From contig NZ_BAAAIV010000012.1 of the NCBI RefSeq assembly GCF_039526245.1, positions 434,001-498,000 on the forward strand: a DNA stretch of 64,000 bases. Direction: 5' to 3'. How positions within the stretch are numbered: the stretch's first letter is position 1; the number at the start of each line of letters is the position of its first letter. This stretch comes from Arthrobacter_H rhombi. Its GTDB lineage: Bacteria; Actinomycetota; Actinomycetes; Actinomycetales; Micrococcaceae. The notes beneath the pieces are model-generated. The model did not search any database. It saw only the letters and a program-made list of their open reading frames with translations, and had not been told where the DNA came from. A program made the position numbers and the translations under genes. Below are positions 42,152 through 50,414 of the stretch, in pieces.

Positions 42152-42180
42152 GTGACATGCGGCGCAACAGTGACAAGATA
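42152..42180 (+). promoter_or_regulatory. Possible pup promoter
   Basis: GTGACA (42152-42157), 17-nt spacer and AAGATA (42175-42180) precede pup by 42 nt. This could allow pup, prcB, prcA and pafA to be transcribed apart from arc-dop. Confidence 0.35.
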
Positions 42181-42221
42181 GAGGCATCGGCGGTACGCCG
42201 CCCCGAGATGAGGAGCACCCC

Positions 42222-42425
42222 ATGGCACAGGAACAGCAACGGCACCAGCCCTCCACCCAGGAGCAGGAAGTGGACGACGCCGGTGCGCCGGCACCCGCGC
42301 CGGCCTCACCTGCCGCGCAGGCCCAGACGCAGGACGTGGACGACCTGCTCAACGACATCGACGGGGTCCTGGAGACAAATGCTGAGGAGTTCGTGCGCGG
42401 TTTCGTGCAAAAGGGCGGACAGTAG
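42222..42425 (+). CDS. pup: Prokaryotic ubiquitin-like protein Pup
   Basis: A 67-residue, acidic, largely disordered modifier ending QKGGQ. The Gln end means it is encoded in the amidated form and must be processed by Dop before PafA attaches it to lysines. The C-terminal half, with DVDDLLNDIDGVLETNAEEFVR split over helix-forming residues, is the part that binds the ARC coiled coil; the N-terminal Ala/Pro/Gln-rich half is threaded into the ATPase. GAGGAG lies upstream of the ATG. prcB begins 2 nt after the stop. Confidence 0.97.
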   Translation: MAQEQQRHQPSTQEQEVDDAGAPAPAPASPAAQAQTQDVDDLLNDIDGVLETNAEEFVRGFVQKGGQ

Positions 42426-42427
42426 CC

Positions 42428-43207
42428 GTGCAGACCCCCGACGGACCGTCCTTCGTCGACTACCTGGTGCGTGAACGCCCCGACCTGCTGCCGGCCCGCG
42501 AGGCGGTCCCGGCCCCCGAGGGGCTGCGCCACGCCACCACGATCGCCGCCCTGGCGTATGACGGCGGGGTGGTCATGGCAGGTGACCGGAGGGCGACCAT
42601 CGGCAACGTCATCGCCAGCCGGCACATGGAGAAGGTCTTCGCCGCCGACCACTACTCGGTCGTCGGCATTGCCGGTTCGGCCGGCATCGGGCTGGACCTG
42701 GTCCGGTTGTTCCAGGTCGAGCTCGAGCACTACGAGAAGATCGAAGGGGCGCTGCTCAGCCTCGACGGCAAGGCCAACCGGCTCGCCGCGATGATCCGCT
42801 CCAACCTGGGCCTGGCCATGCAGGGGCTCTCCGTCGTCCCGCTCTTCGCCGGGTACGACCCGAGTCAACAGGCCGGACGGATCTTCTCCTTCGACATCAC
42901 CGGCGGCCGGTTCGAGGAGATCGAACACCACACCATCGGTTCCGGCTCCGTCTACGCCCGCGGTGCGCTGAAGAAGCTCTGGCGCCCGGGCCTGGACGCC
43001 GCCGCGGCCATCCGCGTGGCCATGGAGGCGCTCTACGACGCGGCGGATGACGACTCCGCCACCGGGGGGCCCGATCTGGTCCGGCACCTGTGGCCCGTCC
43101 TCTACCGCGTCGACGCGCACGGCTCCTTCCGCATCCCCGACGAGGAGCTGTCCCGAATCGCCCACGAGATCGTCGCCGAACGCTCGGCCACAGCCCGGGA
43201 GGCCTGA
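42428..43207 (+). CDS. prcB: Proteasome beta subunit PrcB
   Basis: A 259-residue catalytic subunit of the 20S core. A 36-residue propeptide precedes TTIAALAYDGG, so Thr37 should become the N-terminal nucleophile after autocleavage following Ala36 in RHATTIA; most homologues have Gly there. The Asp and Lys partners are in AGDRRATIGN and HMEKVF. The propeptide is shorter than that of Mycobacterium. GTG start 2 nt after pup; the stop overlaps prcA by one base. Confidence 0.95.
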   Translation: MQTPDGPSFVDYLVRERPDLLPAREAVPAPEGLRHATTIAALAYDGGVVMAGDRRATIGNVIASRHMEKVFAADHYSVVGIAGSAGIGLDLVRLFQVELEHYEKIEGALLSLDGKANRLAAMIRSNLGLAMQGLSVVPLFAGYDPSQQAGRIFSFDITGGRFEEIEHHTIGSGSVYARGALKKLWRPGLDAAAAIRVAMEALYDAADDDSATGGPDLVRHLWPVLYRVDAHGSFRIPDEELSRIAHEIVAERSATAREA

Positions 43208-43926
43208 TGAGCGCCCAGTTCTACGTTTCGCCCGAACAACTGATGAAGGACCGGGCGGACTTCGCCCGCAAGGGCATCGCCCGCGGACGCTCGGTCATCG
43301 TGGCCAGCTGCCGCGACGGGATCGCCCTGATCGCCGAGAACCCCTCACGGACCCTGCGCAAGATCGGTGAGATCTACGATCGGATCGCGTTCGCCGCGGT
43401 GGGGAAGTACAACGAGTTCGAATCGCTGCGCCAGGCAGGCGTCAGGTACGCCGACACCCGCGGCTACTCCTACGACCGGGAGGACGTCACCGGCCGGGGG
43501 CTGGCCAGCGTGTACGCGCAGAGCCTCGGATCCGTGTTCACCGCCGACACCAAGCCGTTCGAGGTCGAGCTGGCCGTGGCGGAGGTGGGGGAGGACCCCG
43601 CCACCGACCAGGTGTATCGGGTGAATTTCGATGGATCCATCTCCGACGAACCCGGGATGGTGGTCATGGGCGGTGATGCCGCGGCGTTGGCGACCGCCCT
43701 CGACGGCGCCTGGGCCGGCCGGGACCTGGCGTCCTGTGGTTTCGGCGACGTCATCCGCAGCGCGGCGGCCGCCCTGCCGCAGCTGGCAGGCACGCCGACC
43801 GCCGACCTGCTCGAGGTGGCCGTGCTGGACCGGGTGCCACCGCCCGCCAGCGGCACCCGCCGCACGTTCAGACGTTATTCCAAGGACGAGGTCATCCAGA
43901 CCCTCGCCGGAGAGGACGGTGCCTGA
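43207..43926 (+). CDS. prcA: Proteasome alpha subunit PrcA
   Basis: A 239-residue non-catalytic outer-ring subunit. It begins MSAQFYVSPEQLMKDRADFARKG, the gating N-terminus of actinobacterial alpha subunits, and continues with GIARGRSVIV, NPSRTLRKIGEIYDRIAFA and KYNEFESLRQAGVRYAD. No N-terminal threonine site is present. It overlaps prcB by one base (TGATG), consistent with equal synthesis of both rings. pafA follows after 2 nt. Confidence 0.95.
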   Translation: MSAQFYVSPEQLMKDRADFARKGIARGRSVIVASCRDGIALIAENPSRTLRKIGEIYDRIAFAAVGKYNEFESLRQAGVRYADTRGYSYDREDVTGRGLASVYAQSLGSVFTADTKPFEVELAVAEVGEDPATDQVYRVNFDGSISDEPGMVVMGGDAAALATALDGAWAGRDLASCGFGDVIRSAAAALPQLAGTPTADLLEVAVLDRVPPPASGTRRTFRRYSKDEVIQTLAGEDGA

Positions 43927-43928
43927 GC

Positions 43929-45299
43929 ATGGACCGCCGCATCATGGGGATCGAAACCGAATTCGGGATCGCGTACTCCTCGCCCACCGGACGCCCGCTC
44001 ACCCCGGAGGAGGTGGCCCGCTACCTGTTCAAACCGGTGGTGGCCTGGGGCCGCAGCTCCAACGTCTTCCTCACCAACGGGTCCCGCCTGTACCTCGACG
44101 TCGGATCGCACCCCGAGTACGCCACCGCTGAATGCGACGACGTCGCCCAGCTGATCAGCCACGACCGGGCGGGGGAGTCCATCCTCAACGGGCTGGTCAC
44201 CAGCGCCGAGGAGCTCATGCGCGCCGACGGGCTGGACGGGTCCATCTACCTGTTCAAGAACAACACCGACTCGGCCGGCAACTCCTATGGCTGCCACGAG
44301 AACTACCTCATCCCGCGCAAGCTCGAGTTCTCCCGGCTGGCCGAGATCCTCATCCCGTTCCTGGTCACCCGGCAGCTGATCGCCGGCGCCGGCAAGGTCC
44401 TGCCGGTGGACGGCGAACACCGCTACGCGTTCTCGCAGCGAGCCGACCATGTGTGGGAGGGCGTCTCCTCGGCGACCACCCGGTCCCGACCCATCATCAA
44501 CACCCGCGATGAGCCCCACGCCGACGCGGAATACCACCGGCGCCTGCACGTGATCGTCGGGGACTCGAACATGTCCGAGACCACCCAACTGGTCAAGCTC
44601 GGCTCCACCGACCTGATCCTGCGCATGATCGAGGCCGGGACCATCATGGAGGACCTGCGCCTGGAGAACCCGATCCGCAGCATCCGGGAGATCTCCCACG
44701 ACCTCACCGGACGCCGGACGGTCCGCCTGGCCAGCGGGCGGGAGCTCAGCGCCCTGCAGCTGCAGGAGATCTTCTTCGCCAAGGCCAGCACGTTCCTGGA
44801 ACGCCACGGCGCCCACACCCCCCACGTGCCCCGGGTGATGGACCTGTGGCGCCGAGCCCTCGACGCCGTGGCCAGCGGGGACGCCTCCGGCATCGACACC
44901 GAGATCGACTGGGCCATCAAGCACCGGCTCATCCGGCAATACCAGGACAGGCACTCCCTGGAGCTCTCCTCCCCGCGAGTCGCCCAACTCGACCTGACCT
45001 ACCACGACATCAACCCGCAACGCGGTCTGTTCGGGCTGCTGCGCTCCCGCGGGAGCGCAGCCACCGTCGTCCCCGAGGCTGACATCGCCGACGCAGCCGA
45101 GAACCCCCCGCAGACCACCCGGGCCAAATTGCGCGGCGACTTCGTCCGCGCGGCCAAGGACGCGGGACGGGACTTCACGGTGGACTGGGTCCACCTCAAA
45201 CTCAACGACCACGCAGGGCAAACCGTGTTGTGCAAGGACCCCTTCGCCAACACCGATCCGCGGGTCGAGGAGCTCATGGGACTCATGGGCCCCCGCTGA
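43929..45299 (+). CDS. pafA: Pup-protein ligase PafA
   Basis: A 456-residue ligase that uses ATP to join the C-terminal Glu of Pup to substrate lysines. It starts RRIMGIETEFGIAYSS, the glutamine-synthetase-like glutamate-rich core, with LYLDVGSHPEYATAE near residue 55, LFKNNTDSAGNSYGCHENY near 108, and NTRDEPHADAEYHRRLHV near 193. A short C-terminal domain (about 400-456) ends at GLMGPR. It lacks the Dop loop. Last gene of the pup-prcB-prcA-pafA run. Confidence 0.96.
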   Translation: MDRRIMGIETEFGIAYSSPTGRPLTPEEVARYLFKPVVAWGRSSNVFLTNGSRLYLDVGSHPEYATAECDDVAQLISHDRAGESILNGLVTSAEELMRADGLDGSIYLFKNNTDSAGNSYGCHENYLIPRKLEFSRLAEILIPFLVTRQLIAGAGKVLPVDGEHRYAFSQRADHVWEGVSSATTRSRPIINTRDEPHADAEYHRRLHVIVGDSNMSETTQLVKLGSTDLILRMIEAGTIMEDLRLENPIRSIREISHDLTGRRTVRLASGRELSALQLQEIFFAKASTFLERHGAHTPHVPRVMDLWRRALDAVASGDASGIDTEIDWAIKHRLIRQYQDRHSLELSSPRVAQLDLTYHDINPQRGLFGLLRSRGSAATVVPEADIADAAENPPQTTRAKLRGDFVRAAKDAGRDFTVDWVHLKLNDHAGQTVLCKDPFANTDPRVEELMGLMGPR

Positions 45300-45411
45300 T
45301 CCGGCGCGCCGCCTCAGCCCATTCACAGGCAGCGACCCTAAGCTTGACGTGGCCTGAACGCCGGGAAACCGAGCGCGGCGGGCCCCACCAGACCAATGTA
45401 CGACGACGAAA

Positions 45412-46368
45412 GTGGATTTTGTGCGCAAGCTGCTGGCACTGGTTCTCGGGGTGGCGCTGCTGGCGCTGACCGCCTGTGGATCCGGAACCCCGAAGACCGT
45501 GGGCGCGGCTGAGCCGCTGTCCTCCATCAAAGTAACTCCCGGGGCGGACGACAACACCGCCCCGAAGGTCGAGTTCGACACGCCCATGAAGGCCACCGCC
45601 CCCGGGGCCAAGGTCATCGAGGAAGGTGACGGCGCGGAGATCAAGGCCGGGCAGGACGTCAGCTACAAGATGGTCGGCTACAACACCAAGGACGCCAAGG
45701 AGATCGGCAACACCTTCACTCAGGCACCCTTGACCCTGTCGGTGGAGGACGCCCTCAAGAAGCAGGACGCCGAGATCTACGACGTGCTGCTCGGCACCAA
45801 GGTCGGATCCTGGGTCGCCTACGTCCGCCCGGACGACACCGCAGCAGCCACCGAGGGTGCCTCGAAGTCGGCCGAGCCGGCAGAAGCCGCGCAGGTGCTG
45901 ATCCTCAAGGTCCTCGACGCGAAGGACACGCCACGCAAGCTCTCCCAGGATGACGTGAAGAAGCTCAAGGACGATGGCGCCTTGCCGACTGTCGAGTTCA
46001 AGGACAACAAGCCGACCATCACCATCCCGAAGGGCAAGGACGCGCCCTCCGATCTGGTAGTTGACGTCCTCAAGGAAGGCGACGGCACACCGGTCGGCAA
46101 GGGATCCACCGTGACGGCCAACTACGCCGGTGTGCGCTGGGACGACGGAAAGGTCTTCGACTCCAGCTACGACAAGGGCAAGCCGCTCGACTTCGACATC
46201 AACGGCGTCATCAAGGGATGGACCGAAGGACTCGACGGCATCAAGGCCGGTTCCCGCGTGATGTTGACCATCCCCGGATCGATGGCCTACGACGGACAGT
46301 CTGGGGCGCCGCAGGGTACCCTCGTATTCGTTGTTGACGTGAAGTCGGTCAAACCGGCTTCCAAGTAG
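45412..46368 (+). CDS. FKBP-type peptidyl-prolyl isomerase lipoprotein
   Basis: A 318-residue exported lipoprotein. The signal peptide ends in the lipobox LTAC, with Cys25 as the lipidation site. Residues about 45-165 form a degenerate FKBP-like domain, and about 210-318 a complete FKBP domain (GSTVTANYAGVRWDDGKVFDSSYD, IKGWTEGLDGIKAGSRVML). It should assist folding outside the membrane. The GTG at 45412 is taken; a GTG three codons later is equally possible. It begins 112 nt after pafA and is followed by a second FKBP gene. Confidence 0.85.
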   Translation: MDFVRKLLALVLGVALLALTACGSGTPKTVGAAEPLSSIKVTPGADDNTAPKVEFDTPMKATAPGAKVIEEGDGAEIKAGQDVSYKMVGYNTKDAKEIGNTFTQAPLTLSVEDALKKQDAEIYDVLLGTKVGSWVAYVRPDDTAAATEGASKSAEPAEAAQVLILKVLDAKDTPRKLSQDDVKKLKDDGALPTVEFKDNKPTITIPKGKDAPSDLVVDVLKEGDGTPVGKGSTVTANYAGVRWDDGKVFDSSYDKGKPLDFDINGVIKGWTEGLDGIKAGSRVMLTIPGSMAYDGQSGAPQGTLVFVVDVKSVKPASK

Positions 46369-46390
46369 GGACCAGGAAAGGACACCCATC

Positions 46391-46786
46391 TTGTCTTTTG
46401 GAAAGCGCGAATACGATCGCACCAAGCCCGAGGTTGATTTCCCCGGCACGACCCCGCCAGCAGAGCTGGGCATCGAGGACCTGATCGTCGGTGACGGCGC
46501 CGAGGTGGCACCGGGCACCACGGTTTCCGCCCACTATGTGGGTGTCGCCTGGTCGACCGGCGAGGAATTCGACGCCTCATGGAACCGCGGCGAGCCGCTG
46601 GACTTCCGCGTCGGCGTCGGCCAGGTCATCCAGGGATGGGACCAGGGGCTGATCGGGATGAAGGTCGGCGGACGCCGCCGCCTCGAGATCCCCTCGCACC
46701 TGGCCTACGGCGAACGTGGTGCAGGAGCTGCCATCGCCGGCGGCGAATCGCTGATCTTCGTGGTCGACCTGGTGGACGCCCGCTAA
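46391..46786 (+). CDS. FKBP-type peptidyl-prolyl cis-trans isomerase (cytoplasmic)
   Basis: A 131-residue single-domain FKBP with TTVSAHYVGVAWSTGEEFDASW, GQVIQGWDQGLIGMKVGGRR and LEIPSHLAYGERGAG, all classical. No signal peptide, so it acts in the cytoplasm. TTG start with AGGAAAGGA upstream. It lies 22 nt after the FKBP lipoprotein gene; the pair sits between pafA and pafBC in many Arthrobacter-like genomes. A hairpin follows. Confidence 0.9.
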   Translation: MSFGKREYDRTKPEVDFPGTTPPAELGIEDLIVGDGAEVAPGTTVSAHYVGVAWSTGEEFDASWNRGEPLDFRVGVGQVIQGWDQGLIGMKVGGRRRLEIPSHLAYGERGAGAAIAGGESLIFVVDLVDAR

Positions 46787-46802
46787 CCCGGCCACCACCG
46801 TT

Positions 46803-46836
46803 GACGGCGTCGCCCCTGGCCTGGGGCGGCGCCGTC
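46803..46836 (+). terminator. FKBP operon terminator
   Basis: A 14-bp stem including one G-T pair (46803-46816 with 46823-46836) and a 6-nt loop lies after the FKBP gene, followed by a short T-containing stretch. Confidence 0.65.
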
Positions 46837-46847
46837 GTGCTTTCTAG

Positions 46848-46853
46848 TAACGT
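46848..46853 (+). promoter_or_regulatory. -10 box TAACGT, leaderless start of pafBC
   Basis: TAACGT ends 6 nt before the GTG at 46860 and directly follows the FKBP terminator, so pafBC appears to have its own leaderless promoter. Confidence 0.45.
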
Positions 46854-46859
46854 AAGCGT

Positions 46860-48905
46860 GTGTCTGCCAAACGAAACCCGGGTGCGCCCTCGCGCACGGA
46901 GAAGCTCGTCAGCCTCACCTATGCGCTGATGTCCCGCCGCCGCGGCTACACGCGTGCCGAACTGCGCGGCATCGTGGACGACTACCGGGGCCTGTCCGAC
47001 GACGCCTTCGAGCGCAAGTTCGAACGCGACAAGGAGGACCTCCGCGGCCTCGGCGTCCCGTTGGAAACGATCCTCGGAGATGCCTATTATGGCAATGACC
47101 GGCAGGACGCCCACTACGTCGTCCGCCCCGAAACGTACCGCCTGCCCGCCGTGTCCTTCGCCCCGGCGGAGGCCCTGGCCCTGGGCCTGGCAGCCCGGGT
47201 CTGGAAGGACCCCACCATCGCCAGTGCCGCCGACCGCGCCTTCAACCGGCTCTCCCCGGCAGCCGATGGTCCCGACGTCGCGGGCGCATCCTTCGAGACC
47301 TTCGAGCCGCGCATGCACGCTGCCGATGCCGTGTTCCGCGATCTGCTCGCCGCCGTCTGGGACCGCACCCCCATCCGTTTCACCTACCGCCCACCCTCCG
47401 GGGAGGCCGCGGTGCGCACCATCGAGCCCTGGGGCATCGGCAACCGGTTCGGGCACTGGTACCTCGTGGGCTGGGACCGCGATCGGGAAGGACAGCGGAT
47501 CTTCCGGCTCTCGCGGATCAGCTCCGAGATCGCCCGCCGCCCCGGTACCGTCGATCGCCCCGAGGGTTTCCGCATCGGAACGGTGTTGGACTCCCTGGAT
47601 CCCGACTCGGCCCGCCAACGTGCCACGGTCCGGCTGGCGCCCGGTCGCGGCCTGGCACTGCGCAGCCGCGCCATCGACCCCGGCGATACCCCCGGCGTGG
47701 ACTCCCCGGAGGGCGGCAACAGTGGTGCCGACACCATCAGCTTCGACTACCAGGACGACGAGGCCACTGCCGCCGAGCTGGCCGAACTCGGCCCGGCCAT
47801 CGCCGTGCTGGCCCCGGAGACCCTGCGCGCCGCCGTCGTCCGCCATCTTTCGGGAGCCCTGGAAGCGGCGCGGATCCCGGCCCCGGCCTACACGTTCGGC
47901 CAGGCGCGCAGCGGTGGGCGGCCGTCCTCCTCGGACGTCGTGGCGCGGGCGCTGGACATCATCGCCTACGTGGTCCGCGAAGGTGCGCCACTGATCGATG
48001 AGACGGCGGCGCACTTCGGGCTGAGTCGTCGCCGTCTGATCGACGACCTCGCCATGATCCAGATGTGCGGTGTCCCCAACGGGCTTCCCGACGAGCTGAT
48101 CGATGTGGACTTCGAGGGCGACCGCGTGTCCATCGCCAACGCCGAGGGGCTCTCCGCGCCGATCCGGCTGAACCTGCTCGAGGCGTTTTCCCTGCTGGTG
48201 GGGCTGCAGACCCTCCTGGACCTGCCCGGGGGACAGGACCGCGACGCAGCACGCGGCGCCTTGGAGAAGCTGCGCGGTGCTGCGGGGGAATTCGGCGACA
48301 TGGACCAGATCGCCTCGGCCCGGCTCTCCGCGACCGAGGCCTCGGCAACGCGCGACACCGTCACCGCCGCGGCCGCCGGCGACCAGGTCCTGCATCTGAG
48401 CTACTACCACCCGGGGCGCGACGACATCAGCGAACGCGACGTGGAGCCGATCCGGCTGCTGGAGGACGCCGGCCGGACCTACCTGCAGGCCTGGTGCCGG
48501 CGCGCCGGCGGTCGCCGGAACTTCCGGCTCGACAGGATCCTGGGCGCTGAACCGACGGGGGAGACCTACCTCCGCGACCCCGCACGCCATGCAGCCGCCG
48601 AGGGGACTTTGTACACCCCGGCCCCCGAGGACACGACGGTGGTGCTGGGCTTCGCCGCGCGGTTGCACCGCCTGGCCGACGAGTTCGCCCCGGTGCAGAG
48701 CACCAAGTCCCCGGACGGCACCCTGGTGGCTCAGGTCGGCATCGCCGAATCCGCCCAGCTGCCGGGCCTCGTGGCCCGTCACGGGGGAGAGCTGCGCGTC
48801 ATCGACCCCCCGACGGCCGTCGACGCCGTCCGCCGCTGGTTGGAGGCCGCCCTGGCCGCCCATGCCGACCGGCAACCCCACGCCCCGACCGAGGAGAACG
48901 CATGA
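46860..48905 (+). CDS. pafBC: Fused PafB-PafC WYL-domain transcription activator
   Basis: A 681-residue single chain uniting PafB (about 1-335) and PafC (about 345-681). Each half has a winged HTH, a WYL domain and a WCX extension. The first HTH is in EKLVSLTYALMSRRRGYTRAEL, the second in DETAAHFGLSRRRLIDDLAMI. The WYL blocks are FGHWYLVGWDRDREG with FRLSRI, and YLQAWCRRAGG with FRLDRI. PafBC activates the RecA-independent DNA damage response; the fused form is known from Arthrobacter. Despite its name and position it does not act in pupylation. It overlaps the next gene (ATGA). Confidence 0.92.
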   Translation: MSAKRNPGAPSRTEKLVSLTYALMSRRRGYTRAELRGIVDDYRGLSDDAFERKFERDKEDLRGLGVPLETILGDAYYGNDRQDAHYVVRPETYRLPAVSFAPAEALALGLAARVWKDPTIASAADRAFNRLSPAADGPDVAGASFETFEPRMHAADAVFRDLLAAVWDRTPIRFTYRPPSGEAAVRTIEPWGIGNRFGHWYLVGWDRDREGQRIFRLSRISSEIARRPGTVDRPEGFRIGTVLDSLDPDSARQRATVRLAPGRGLALRSRAIDPGDTPGVDSPEGGNSGADTISFDYQDDEATAAELAELGPAIAVLAPETLRAAVVRHLSGALEAARIPAPAYTFGQARSGGRPSSSDVVARALDIIAYVVREGAPLIDETAAHFGLSRRRLIDDLAMIQMCGVPNGLPDELIDVDFEGDRVSIANAEGLSAPIRLNLLEAFSLLVGLQTLLDLPGGQDRDAARGALEKLRGAAGEFGDMDQIASARLSATEASATRDTVTAAAAGDQVLHLSYYHPGRDDISERDVEPIRLLEDAGRTYLQAWCRRAGGRRNFRLDRILGAEPTGETYLRDPARHAAAEGTLYTPAPEDTTVVLGFAARLHRLADEFAPVQSTKSPDGTLVAQVGIAESAQLPGLVARHGGELRVIDPPTAVDAVRRWLEAALAAHADRQPHAPTEENA

Positions 48906-49267
48906 TGCCCTGGTGGTTCTGGATCCTGTTGTGGACCGTGCTGGTCCTGGCCGCGCTCGTCGTCCTGGCGCTGTGTGCCTTGCACCTCTACCGGCGGTTC
49001 ATGGCGATGTTCACCGAGGTCACCGAGGCAGGGGACGCGCTGGTCTTGCCCCCGGGCGACCCCCTGGAGGAGAACCTGTCGGCCGGTCCCCGTCCCGCTG
49101 CGGGTGCCGCTGTGCTGTTCAGATCCCGCGAGGATGCGCGCACCGAATACGACGACGGAAAGCTCACCCGCCGACGGGGCAGGCGGCAGCGCCGGATCGA
49201 GGGAAAACGTGCCCGCGGACAGGCCCAACGCGTCCGCGACCTGTACCCGCGTGACGTAGACTTGTAG
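48902..49267 (+). CDS. Small membrane protein between pafBC and tatA
   Basis: A 121-residue protein. One N-terminal transmembrane helix (about residues 4-29, WFWILLWTVLVLAALVVLAL) is followed by a soluble region with FTEVTEAGDAL and a very basic C-terminus (RRRGRRQRRIEGKRARGQAQR). I do not recognise a named family; similar small proteins lie here in related genomes. Its ATG overlaps the pafBC stop and tatA begins 22 nt later, so it is co-transcribed and may help envelope or Tat function, which is inference only. Confidence 0.65.
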   Translation: MMPWWFWILLWTVLVLAALVVLALCALHLYRRFMAMFTEVTEAGDALVLPPGDPLEENLSAGPRPAAGAAVLFRSREDARTEYDDGKLTRRRGRRQRRIEGKRARGQAQRVRDLYPRDVDL

Positions 49268-49289
49268 GCAGACGAAAGGAAGTTCTCCC

Positions 49290-49535
49290 ATGATGGGTCT
49301 ACAGGGATGGCATATTGTCATCATCGTTGTCTTGGCGCTGCTCCTCTTCGGCGCACCCAAGCTTCCCGGCTTGGCCCGTTCACTGGGTCAGTCGATGCGC
49401 ATCTTCAAGTCCGAGGTCCGCCAGATGAAGGACGACGATCCGAAGGACACCAAGGAGCCCAAGGATCCGTACGCCTCTGACGAGCCCGTCGAGGGCAAGG
49501 TCGTCGATCCCGACCACCGCGGACCCAAGCTCTAG
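49290..49535 (+). CDS. tatA: Twin-arginine translocase subunit TatA
   Basis: An 81-residue Tat component. A short N-terminal membrane helix (HIVIIVVLALLLFGAPKLP) with the FG-x-KLP hinge leads to an amphipathic helix (LARSLGQSMRIFKSEV) and an acidic tail. It forms the protein-conducting assembly with TatC. AAAGGAAG precedes two successive ATG codons, 49290 and 49293. tatC begins 6 nt after the stop. Confidence 0.95.
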   Translation: MMGLQGWHIVIIVVLALLLFGAPKLPGLARSLGQSMRIFKSEVRQMKDDDPKDTKEPKDPYASDEPVEGKVVDPDHRGPKL

Positions 49536-49541
49536 TTCTCT

Positions 49542-50345
49542 GTGACAGAACGTACCGGGCGCAAATCCAACCCCGAGGGGAGGATGGCGCTCAAAGCACA
49601 CCTGATCGAGCTGCGCAATCGGCTCTTCATCTCCCTCGGGGCGCTGTTCCTCGCAGCCATCGGCGGGTTCTTCCTGTACCGCCCCGTGCTCGATCTGCTG
49701 ATCAAGCCACTCAAGGACGCCGGCGGCATGGCGAACTTCAGCACCGCCGTCTCACCTTTCGACATCATGATCAAGGTGTCGCTGTTCCTGGCACTGATCA
49801 TGGCCTCCCCGGTCTGGCTGTACGAGCTCTGGGCGTTCATCGTCCCGGGGCTGAAGAAGAAGGAGAAGCGCACCGCGCTGGGCTTCATTGCCGCCTCCGT
49901 GCCGCTGCTGCTGTTGGGCATCTACCTGGGCTACTGGGTTCTGCCGCACGCCCTCATCTTCTTCCTCGGGTTGACCCCCGACGTCGCGGTCAACCTGATC
50001 ACCATCCCGGAATACCTCAGCTTCGTCCTGCGCCTGCTGCTCGCCTTCGGCTTGTCGATGATCATCCCCGTGCTGCTCGTCGGGTTGAACATGATCGGCA
50101 TCCTGCCGGGCCGGGTCATCGTGAAGAACTGGCGCATCACCGTCTTCCTGATTTGCCTGGTCGCCGCCATGGCGGCACCCGGTGGCGACGCCTTGACGAT
50201 GTTCGTCCTGGCCGGCCCCCTGCTGGTGCTGTTCGCGGCAGCCACCGTCATCTGCCTGATCAACGACAAACGACGTGCCAAGCGCCGTCTGGCGCAGGAA
50301 GAGGAGAACGAGCGGCTGATCGCCAACGGCGAACCGGTCGACTGA
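49542..50345 (+). CDS. tatC: Twin-arginine translocase subunit TatC
   Basis: A 267-residue six-helix membrane protein, the twin-arginine signal receptor. The first cytoplasmic motif is AHLIELRNRLFIS, and SPFDIMIKVSLFLALIMASPVWLYELWAF is split by helices 2 and 3; conserved FIVPGLKKKEKR is the cytoplasmic loop. The GTG start is 6 nt downstream of tatA. No tatB is visible here. HelY follows, as in Mycobacterium. Confidence 0.95.
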   Translation: MTERTGRKSNPEGRMALKAHLIELRNRLFISLGALFLAAIGGFFLYRPVLDLLIKPLKDAGGMANFSTAVSPFDIMIKVSLFLALIMASPVWLYELWAFIVPGLKKKEKRTALGFIAASVPLLLLGIYLGYWVLPHALIFFLGLTPDVAVNLITIPEYLSFVLRLLLAFGLSMIIPVLLVGLNMIGILPGRVIVKNWRITVFLICLVAAMAAPGGDALTMFVLAGPLLVLFAAATVICLINDKRRAKRRLAQEEENERLIANGEPVD

Positions 50346-50414
50346 CCCCCTCCCGCTCACGGGTAGGGTAAGGGCGTCGCCGAATACCTCCAACCAATGA
50401 AGGGGTGCTCAGGC

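Noticed and set aside
46626..48881. 751-codon frame opposite pafBC
   Set aside because: Shadow of pafBC with no domain; the sense frame has clear WYL motifs.
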